From Umezawaea tangerina (lineage in GTDB: Bacteria > Actinomycetota > Actinomycetes > Mycobacteriales > Pseudonocardiaceae), in assembly GCF_003002815.1 (NCBI RefSeq), contig NZ_PVTF01000007.1, positions 310,001 through 374,000 of the forward strand: DNA of 64,000 bases, in the 5' to 3' direction. Shown here piece after piece: positions 58,236 to 64,000 of this stretch. A program made the position numbers and the translations under genes. Numbering within the stretch: position 1 is the stretch's first letter; the number at the start of each line of letters is the position of its first letter. The notes beneath the pieces are model-generated. The model worked only from the letters and a program-made list of their open reading frames with translations, did no database searches and was not told where the DNA came from.

Positions 58236-60374
58236 TCACGGTTCGGCGATGTCCAGGGTGACCTTGGACAGCGGACAGCCCACGCAGGTGAGGACGAAAC
58301 CGTCGGCCTTCTGCCGCGGTGTCAGGCAGTTCGGCCCGTTCATCGCCACCTCGCCCTCGCGGAGCCGCACCATGCAATCCCCGCAGTTGCCTACCGTGCA
58401 CGAGTACGGCATCGGCAGCCCCGCCGCGAGCCCGGCGTCGAGCAGCGTCTGGCCGGGCTCGACGACCGCGGTGCCGACGTCGTGCGCGCCGTCCAGGACG
58501 ACCATCCCCTGCGGTGCGGTGGTCGTGGCGGTCGTGTCCGCACCGCTGGTGTAGCGCTCGTGGTGCACGTGGTCGTCCGGCACGCCGAGCCCGGTCAGCA
58601 CGCCCCGCACCACGTCCACCAGCGCCTCGGGCCCGCACAGGTAGTACCGGGCGTCCCGCGGTGACCGCAGGCCGGCGAGCCAGTCGCGCACACCGGCGGC
58701 GTCGAGCCGTCCGCGGGCCCACGTGAGGACGTGCGTGACCGACAGCCGCTCGGGGTTCTCCTCCTCTAGCCGCAGGAGGTCGTCGGCGAAGATGGCCTCC
58801 TCCTCGCCGCGGTTGCTGCACAGCAACGAGATCCGGCCGCCCGAGGGTGCCGCCAGCAGCGTGCGGATCATGCTCATCATCGGGGTGACCCCGCTGCCCG
58901 CGGCGACCATGACCACGTCGTGCGCCGCCGCCGGATCGGTGTGGAACGACCCGGACGGGCCGCGCAGCGACAGCCGGTCACCCGCCCGCAGGGTGTGGAC
59001 GTGGGTCGAGAACCGGCCCTCGTCGACCCGCTTGACGGTGACCTCCAGCCGTGCGGCCCCCGGCGCCGACGACGCGGAGTAGGCGCGCCGCACCGGGCGG
59101 CCGTCGACGTACGCGACCAGGGTGAAGAACTGCCCCGGCCGGAAGTCGAACGACCTGGGCCGCTCGACGTCCTCCAGCACGAGGGTGACCGCGCTCGGCG
59201 TCTCCCGGCGCACCTCGGCGATCCGCACCTCCCGCAACGGGGTCGCCGCGCCGGGGCCGTCCGACGGCCCGGTGCGCCGGGAGTCGACCTCGAGGTCGTC
59301 GTAGCCCTCCTTGCGCAGCCCGGACCCGTAGGCGCGGTTCATCACCCGCCGCAACAACCGGCCGATGCCGGGGATCCTCGCGACGCCCTTGAGCAGGCGC
59401 GCGGCCAGGCCGTTGTCGCCCTTGGCGAGGTTCGCGGCGAGGTGGTCCCCGGCCACCACCATCAGGTCCGGCGCGGTGCCGCGGTCGAGGTGGGTCGCCG
59501 CGGTCCACACCCGCGACCGCGCCACGGCATCGCTGGCGGTCACCTCGGCGCGGTCGACGTCGATGACCAGAGCCGCGTGCGGGGGAGTCCCGCGCAGGGC
59601 CATCGTCGCCAGCAGCTCCGGGTCGTCGGTGATCGCGCCCCGGCCGCTGACGTGCAGCACACCGGTCCGGCCGGGAACCAGCGCGGCCAACGAGATCCGG
59701 TCGTCCCGCACGAGGTTGTGGAGGCTGTCCGTGCGCTTGTTCCCCTTGCGGTCCGCGATGACGAGCGTCCGGCCGTCGAGGATCCGCGCCACGGTCGGCT
59801 GGTCACCGCGCGGACTGGTGTCGCTGCCGCCCACGTCGTCCCAAGTGGACAGTGCGAGGAACTGGGCGGCCGCGACGAAGTCCGCGATGCCGGGGCCGCG
59901 CAACGGGCCGTCGCCCTGGACCTCGGGTGCCTGCGGGGGCGGGCCGGGTGGTTGCCACAGGCGCGAGCGGATGACGGCCTGCGCGCAGTGCACGAAGGCC
60001 TCCGTGACGTCGACGAACGTCTCGGCGCCTTTCCGCTCGGCCACGGAACCGTTGACGCGCAACGTCTCCCCGACACCGGGAAGGAGGAAGACGAACGACA
60101 CCGGGCCGTGCGCCTCGCCGTCGGGCAGGGTGAACGAGATCCGCGTGGGGGAGTGCGGGCGCACGAACCCCGGTGTGCCGCCGATGAACGTGGTCCGGCC
60201 GACGCCGTCGGCGTCGCGGTAGCCGAAGCCCGCCAGCGGACTGTGCGCCAGGATGGTCCGGCAGCCCTCGTCGAGGGTGCTGATCTGCTTCAGCATGACC
60301 TTCGACGGCGGCTTCCCGAGGGTCGCCTCGACCTCGTCGACGGTCGTCATGCGGTGGAGTGTGCCCAACTGCAT
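58236..60374 (-). CDS. PNPOx-ferredoxin reductase fusion (flavin/2Fe-2S oxidoreductase)
   Basis: A 712-residue fusion. Residues about 1-335 contain a split-barrel pyridoxamine-phosphate-oxidase-like part, including FLALSTWDDVGGSDTSPRGD and LVIADRKGNKRTDSLHNLVRD. Residues about 385-610 are an FNR-type reductase: FAD-binding RRAYSASSAPG, NAD-binding VMVAAGSGVTPMMSMI and the C-terminal YLCGPEALVDVV. Residues 625-712 form a plant-type ferredoxin with the 2Fe-2S cysteines in SCTVGNCGDCMVRL and a later C in LTCVGCPLS. Similar fusions reduce unknown partners, perhaps using the N-terminal flavin site. It is 13 bp downstream of the siderophore-interacting protein gene in a probable operon. Confidence 0.88.
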   Translation of the reverse strand: MQLGTLHRMTTVDEVEATLGKPPSKVMLKQISTLDEGCRTILAHSPLAGFGYRDADGVGRTTFIGGTPGFVRPHSPTRISFTLPDGEAHGPVSFVFLLPGVGETLRVNGSVAERKGAETFVDVTEAFVHCAQAVIRSRLWQPPGPPPQAPEVQGDGPLRGPGIADFVAAAQFLALSTWDDVGGSDTSPRGDQPTVARILDGRTLVIADRKGNKRTDSLHNLVRDDRISLAALVPGRTGVLHVSGRGAITDDPELLATMALRGTPPHAALVIDVDRAEVTASDAVARSRVWTAATHLDRGTAPDLMVVAGDHLAANLAKGDNGLAARLLKGVARIPGIGRLLRRVMNRAYGSGLRKEGYDDLEVDSRRTGPSDGPGAATPLREVRIAEVRRETPSAVTLVLEDVERPRSFDFRPGQFFTLVAYVDGRPVRRAYSASSAPGAARLEVTVKRVDEGRFSTHVHTLRAGDRLSLRGPSGSFHTDPAAAHDVVMVAAGSGVTPMMSMIRTLLAAPSGGRISLLCSNRGEEEAIFADDLLRLEEENPERLSVTHVLTWARGRLDAAGVRDWLAGLRSPRDARYYLCGPEALVDVVRGVLTGLGVPDDHVHHERYTSGADTTATTTAPQGMVVLDGAHDVGTAVVEPGQTLLDAGLAAGLPMPYSCTVGNCGDCMVRLREGEVAMNGPNCLTPRQKADGFVLTCVGCPLSKVTLDIAEP

Positions 60375-60387
60375 CGGAAGTCCCCTC

Positions 60388-61155
60388 TCAGCCCGGTGCC
60401 GACCAGCCGTGCCGCCAGTACCCCGCGAACGAGATGTCCGCCTTGGGCACGGCGCGGTCGCCGACGAGGTGCCGTCGCACCGACGTGGCCAGCCGGGACT
60501 CGCCCGCGACCCACGCGTACACGGGTCCGGGAGGCAGCACCGCGCGGCGGACCGCCTCCAGCACAAGGGATCCCGGTCGCACGCCCCGGCGGCCGTCGCG
60601 GTTGGACCAGCGGACCCGCACCCCCGGCGGTGCCGCCACGTCCCGCACGTCGGCGGCGGTCGGCACCTCGAGGTAGACCTCCGCGGCCAGCGACGGCGGG
60701 GCCTGGTCGAGGATCGCGAGGATCGCGGGCAGCGCGGTCTCGTCGCCGACGAGCAGCTGCCACCGGGCGTGCGCGGGCGGCCGGTACGTGGTGCCCATGT
60801 CGAAGACGCCCGCCGCGTCACCCGGCCGCGCTTGGCGCACCCAGGAGGACAAGGGCGAGTCGCCGTGCAGGGCGAACTCGATGTCGATCTCGTCGTCGGC
60901 CGGTCGGGCGCGGCGGATCGTCAGGTTCCGGACCAGCGGGCGGACCGACCTCGGCATCAGCAGCACCTGGGCCATCCACGCCTCGCTCGACGCGGTCGGC
61001 ATGCGCAGCGCGGTCTGGCCCGCACGCGGGAAGAACAGCCGGACGGCCTGGTCGCCGCCCGCCACCACCAGGTCCCGCAGCGCCGGACCGCCGAGCGTGA
61101 GGCTCGCGAAGCCCGGCGACAGCGCCTCCCGGCGGCGCACCTCCAGTGTGGTCAT
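60388..61155 (-). CDS. Siderophore-interacting protein (ViuB/YqjH-like ferric reductase)
   Basis: A 255-residue flavoprotein of the SIP family, which releases iron from ferric siderophores in the cytoplasm by NAD(P)H-dependent reduction. Typical features are the FAD-contact RNLTIRRA near 90, the LLVGDETALPAILAIL phosphate-binding segment near 148, and the C-terminal WVAGESRLATSVRRHL and ISFAGYWRHG. The start at 61155 (MTTLEV) fits the family better than the longer frame. It is divergent from a TetR gene with a palindrome between, and precedes the PNPOx-reductase gene. Confidence 0.92.
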   Translation of the reverse strand: MTTLEVRRREALSPGFASLTLGGPALRDLVVAGGDQAVRLFFPRAGQTALRMPTASSEAWMAQVLLMPRSVRPLVRNLTIRRARPADDEIDIEFALHGDSPLSSWVRQARPGDAAGVFDMGTTYRPPAHARWQLLVGDETALPAILAILDQAPPSLAAEVYLEVPTAADVRDVAAPPGVRVRWSNRDGRRGVRPGSLVLEAVRRAVLPPGPVYAWVAGESRLATSVRRHLVGDRAVPKADISFAGYWRHGWSAPG

Positions 61156-61221
61156 CGTCCGCGACCCAGGCCGTCGCACCTTGGGGATCACGTCGTGTTC
61201 TCGCAGTTCATGGGTATATTG

Positions 61222-61235
61222 TGAGCATTCGCTCA
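61222..61235 (+). promoter_or_regulatory. TetR operator palindrome
   Basis: TGAGC-ATTC-GCTCA lies in the 123-bp divergent spacer between the SIP and TetR genes, next to an AT-rich TATATT stretch likely to be promoter. It is the probable operator for the TetR protein encoded at 61279. Confidence 0.7.
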
Positions 61236-61278
61236 GGTATTTGACTACTCGCTTTCGCCGCCTTCGGGGAGGACCGGG

Positions 61279-61929
61279 ATGTCGTCGTCGGACCGCCGCC
61301 TAGACCCACGTCGCAAGCCCCGCCAGGTGCGCGGCGAGCTCACCCGCGAGCGCATCCTCACGGCGGCTGCTCACGTTTTCGCCGAGCACGGCTACGCCGC
61401 GGGCACCACCAACCGCATCGCCGAGCGCGCCCGCGTCTCCATCGGCTCGCTGTACCAGTACTTCCCGAACAAGGACTCCATCCTCGCCGCGCTGCTGATC
61501 CAGCACATCGACCGCGGCTCGTGGGCCGGGGCCGACGACCTCGACCTGTCACCGGGCACCCTGCGGACGGCGGTCGAGGCCCTCGTCCGCGACGCGGTCG
61601 ACAACCACCGCGACGACCCCCAGCTGCTCCGGGTCATGATCGAGGAGGCGCCGGTCTCGAAGGAGCTGCTCGACACGATCGACCGCCACGGGAAGCTGCG
61701 CACCGCCCAGGTCCGCGACGTCATCACCCGCCACCCCGACGTCCACGTGGACGACGTCGACGCCGCCGCCGAGATCATCCTGTTCACCGTGGAGATGAAC
61801 GTCCACAAGTTCATGGCCGGTCCGGGGACGATCCCGGTCGAGGTGTTCGAGAACGAGCTCGTCGCCATGCTGACCCGCTACCTGGGCGGGGACGGTCAGT
61901 CGTCGGCGCGCACGACACCCGTGCGGTAG
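61279..61929 (+). CDS. TetR-family transcriptional regulator
   Basis: A 216-residue TetR regulator. An Arg/Lys-rich N-terminus (RRLDPRRKPRQVRG) precedes the helix-turn-helix at about 20-65 (ILTAAAHVFAEHGYAAGTTNRIAERARVSIGSLYQYF). It probably represses the divergent iron-reductase operon and itself through the TGAGC palindrome. Its last 34 bp overlap the convergent response-regulator gene. Confidence 0.92.
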   Translation: MSSSDRRLDPRRKPRQVRGELTRERILTAAAHVFAEHGYAAGTTNRIAERARVSIGSLYQYFPNKDSILAALLIQHIDRGSWAGADDLDLSPGTLRTAVEALVRDAVDNHRDDPQLLRVMIEEAPVSKELLDTIDRHGKLRTAQVRDVITRHPDVHVDDVDAAAEIILFTVEMNVHKFMAGPGTIPVEVFENELVAMLTRYLGGDGQSSARTTPVR

Positions 61930-62567
61930 GCGAACACCACCGCCTGGACCCGGTCGCGCAGGCCCAGCTTCATCAGGACGCGGGAGACGTAGGTCTTGAC
62001 CGTCTCGAAGCCGAGCCCCATCTCGTCCGCGATCTCGTTGTTGGACAGGCCGCGCGCGATCAGCCGCAGCACCTCGCGTTCCCGAGGGGCCAACGGCGCC
62101 AAGGGGTCGCGGGCGGGCACGGCGGCGGCCGGGCGGACGCGGTCGGCGAAGCGCCCGATGAGCCTCCGGGTCACGGCGGGCGACAGCAGCGAGTCGCCGC
62201 CGGCGACCGTGCGGACCCCGTTCACCAGCTCGGCGAGCGGGGCGTCCTTGAGCAGGAAACCGCTGGCCCCGGCGCGCAGGGCGTCGTAGACGTGCTCGTC
62301 GGTGTTGAACGTCGTCACGACGAGCACCTTCGGCGGCCGCACGACGTCGGGCCGCGCGATCCGCCTGGTGGCCTCGATCCCGTCCAGCCCCGGCATGCGG
62401 ATGTCCATGACGACGACGTCCGGGGCCAGCCGCTCGGCGGCGTCGACCGCGGTGATGCCGTCCGCGGCCTCCCCGACGACCTCCATGTCGGGCTGCGCCC
62501 GGAACGCCGTGGCGTAGCCGGTGCGCACCAGCTCCTGGTCCTCGCAGATCAGCAGGCGGATGGTCAC
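61896..62567 (-). CDS. NarL/LuxR-type response regulator
   Basis: A 223-residue response regulator. The receiver domain (1-120) has acidic pocket residues in LLICEDQELV and the phospho-acceptor Asp in VVVMDIRMPGLDG near 55, Lys in GASGFLLKDAP near 105. The LuxR helix-turn-helix is at about 150-210 (LAPREREVLRLIARGLSNNEIADEMGLGFETVKTYVSRVL). Its ATG overlaps the stop of the histidine kinase gene (ATGA), so the pair is co-translated. The 3' end overlaps the convergent TetR gene by 34 bp. The target regulon is probably the downstream membrane or transport genes that are typical of this class, not visible here. Confidence 0.93.
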   Translation of the reverse strand: MTIRLLICEDQELVRTGYATAFRAQPDMEVVGEAADGITAVDAAERLAPDVVVMDIRMPGLDGIEATRRIARPDVVRPPKVLVVTTFNTDEHVYDALRAGASGFLLKDAPLAELVNGVRTVAGGDSLLSPAVTRRLIGRFADRVRPAAAVPARDPLAPLAPREREVLRLIARGLSNNEIADEMGLGFETVKTYVSRVLMKLGLRDRVQAVVFAYRTGVVRADD

Positions 62568-63751
62568 GCGCCACCCGCGATCGGGATCACCGCGTGCAGC
62601 CGGAACCGGCCGTCGGGCTCCTCACCCGCGGTCAGCCCGCCGCCCAGCGCCGCGACCCGGTCGCGCAGCCCGGTCAGACCGCGCCCGCCGGACAGCTCCC
62701 GCCCGGCGCCCACCGGGATCGGCACCGGGGCCGCGGTGTTGGTCACCTCGACCTCCACGCGGTCGTCCCGGTAGCCGGTCCGCACCTCGGTCGGCTGCCC
62801 GGCGGCGTACTTCACCGCGTTGGTCAGTCCTTCCTGGACCACGCGGTAGACCGCCAGCCCCACGTCGGCCGGGAGTGCGGTCGGGTCGCCGTCCTCGATC
62901 AGTCCGACCGGTTGACCGCTGGTCCGGATCCGCTCCACGAGGTCCCGCACGCTGCCCTGGACCGGCGACCGCGGCTCGGACTCGCCGGTGGCCTCCAGGA
63001 CGTCGAGCTGGTGCCGCAGCTCCGCGAGGGCCTGCCTGCCCGCCCCTCCCATCGCCGTCAGCGCGGCGAGGACCCGCTCCGGCGACTCGGCGAGGAATCG
63101 GGTGGCGTCGGCCTGCACGACGATGGCGGTCACGTGGTGGGTCACCACGTCGTGCAGCTCCCGCGCGATGCGCGACCGTTCGGCGGCCGTCGCCGCGATC
63201 GCGGCCAGCCGTCGCCGTTCGGCCTCCTGGGCCCGTTGGCGGCGCACGTGGGCGCCCAGCGCCCAGAACGCGACGAAGATCAGGTAGAAGACCAGGAACT
63301 CGGTCATCCGGTCCGGGGAGCCGAGCGCGGTCAGGACGAGGCAGAGCACGACGTGGGCGGCCGTCGCCGCGACGACCGTCGTGCGCCGGAACCGCCGCTG
63401 GTGCGCACCGGCGGAGTACAGCGCGAGGTAGACGGTCACGGTGCTGAACTGCGGCGCGTACGCGAGCGACTCGTGGACCGCGAAGGCCGTGCCGGTGATC
63501 GCCAGGCAGGTGGCGGGCCTGGTCCTGCGCACGGCGAGCGGCGCCGTCTGAGCCAGCACGAGGACGAGCGAGAACAGGTCGGCCTGCCGCCGCGGCAGGT
63601 CACCGAACTCCGCGCCCATGCCGGACAGCGCGGGGACGAACGCCAGGACGGTGAACAGGACCGCGAGCCACCGGTCCCACCCCGCGCTGTCGTGGTCGCG
63701 CCACCAGGTCCGCACCACCCGAGACCGGTGTGCGAACCACGTCGTCGGCAT
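62564..63751 (-). CDS. NarL-type sensor histidine kinase
   Basis: A 395-residue membrane kinase. Four to five hydrophobic helices occupy residues about 25-165. The HisKA_3 dimerisation helix with the phospho-accepting His is RSRIARELHDVVTHHVTAIV near 200, and the ATPase domain has AVYRVVQEGLTNAVKYA (N box) near 300 and GGRGLTGLRDRVAALGG (G box) near 355. It pairs with the response regulator at 61896. The input signal is unknown. The 127-bp spacer to the next plus-strand gene at 63879 has no recognised motif. Confidence 0.93.
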   Translation of the reverse strand: MPTTWFAHRSRVVRTWWRDHDSAGWDRWLAVLFTVLAFVPALSGMGAEFGDLPRRQADLFSLVLVLAQTAPLAVRRTRPATCLAITGTAFAVHESLAYAPQFSTVTVYLALYSAGAHQRRFRRTTVVAATAAHVVLCLVLTALGSPDRMTEFLVFYLIFVAFWALGAHVRRQRAQEAERRRLAAIAATAAERSRIARELHDVVTHHVTAIVVQADATRFLAESPERVLAALTAMGGAGRQALAELRHQLDVLEATGESEPRSPVQGSVRDLVERIRTSGQPVGLIEDGDPTALPADVGLAVYRVVQEGLTNAVKYAAGQPTEVRTGYRDDRVEVEVTNTAAPVPIPVGAGRELSGGRGLTGLRDRVAALGGGLTAGEEPDGRFRLHAVIPIAGGA

Positions 63752-63878
63752 GGCCGGACAGCCTACTGTCCCCCGTGCGAGCTACCCGTGGCGTCCTCGG
63801 TCTGGGGACTCGCGACCACGCCCTCGCCTCCTACCTTTCCGCCATCCCCAGAGCACCACGGAAAAACGGAGGCACCCC

Positions 63879-64000
63879 GTGATCGAGTCCGCCCTGTCCC
63901 GCGCCCGACGGCGACTGCGCTCCACCGCCGGAGTCCGACCCGCGTGGCGGTTCCCGGTGCTGCTGGTCATGACGGTGGCCGTCATGGTGGTGGCGCAGCA
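63879..64000 (+). CDS. N-terminal fragment of a membrane protein, cut by window edge
   Basis: The GTG at 63879 follows a GGAGG Shine-Dalgarno and opens an uninterrupted frame to the window end (about 40 residues). A basic segment (SRARRRLRSTAG) precedes the start of a hydrophobic helix (FPVLLVMTVAVMVVAQ), so this is a cytoplasmic N-terminus entering the first membrane span. The family cannot be determined. It is divergent from the histidine kinase and may be a regulatory target of that two-component system. Confidence 0.6.
   Translation, partial: MIESALSRARRRLRSTAGVRPAWRFPVLLVMTVAVMVVAQ

Overview
The window is GC-rich DNA (about 70% by eye) with dense, often overlapping genes, frequent GTG starts and actinobacterial families (F420-type Ddn reductase, Eis-like acetyltransferase, MmyB-type XRE regulators, NarL two-component pair). 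It fits a filamentous actinomycete, probably of the Pseudonocardiaceae (Saccharothrix/Lentzea/Actinosynnema type). The genus is inference; no rRNA or tRNA gene was recognised.

Layout. 1-2354: end of an iron-siderophore ABC importer operon. 2643-15760: accessory regulators paired with small enzymes (sigma-like membrane protein, MerR, LysR with cupin/DoxX/Pht5-like operon, XRE with SDRs, IMPase, LysR, TetR with a flavin monooxygenase); several divergent promoters carry clear palindromic operators. 15772-44105: the main feature, a biosynthetic cluster in four transcription blocks. 44116-46243: PdxH and an enolase outside its usual neighbourhood. 46380-49520: STAND-type ATPase and methyltransferase, then a structured repeat-rich spacer. 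49902-64000: secreted M6 metalloprotease, Eis-like GNAT, stress-type reductases under a TetR, a Ddn-like protein, methyltransferase, S41 peptidase, an unusual PNPOx-ferredoxin reductase fusion with a siderophore-interacting protein, TetR, and a two-component system.

The cluster combines non-ribosomal peptide synthesis with carbon-phosphorus bond formation. A phosphoenolpyruvate phosphomutase (33391-34251, EDK-X5-NS motif) shares an operon with a PhnW-type transaminase, a 732-aa FAD/NAD(P)-binding enzyme, an MFS exporter and an A-T-E NRPS. The facing operon (38328-44105) encodes a mini-protein made of PdxH-like ends, a phosphoglycerate-dehydrogenase-like enzyme, a zinc alcohol dehydrogenase, an ArgC-like acyl-phosphate reductase, a phosphoglycerate-kinase-like protein and an iron alcohol dehydrogenase. 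Together these could convert phosphonopyruvate through phosphonolactate, its acyl phosphate and an aldehyde to a C3 hydroxy- or amino-phosphonate, as an imitation of lower glycolysis. No phosphonopyruvate decarboxylase gene is in the window.

The peptide half comprises a Cys-coded A-T protein, a type II thioesterase, a Thr-coded A-T-C-T-C protein, and a free C domain, carrier, P450 and A domain that look like a beta-hydroxylation station. There is no chain-terminating thioesterase domain, so release by a terminal C domain, perhaps onto an amino-phosphonate, is plausible. The predicted product is an undescribed phosphonopeptide. The adjacent enolase could be a spare target conferring self-resistance. 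These two statements are inferences.
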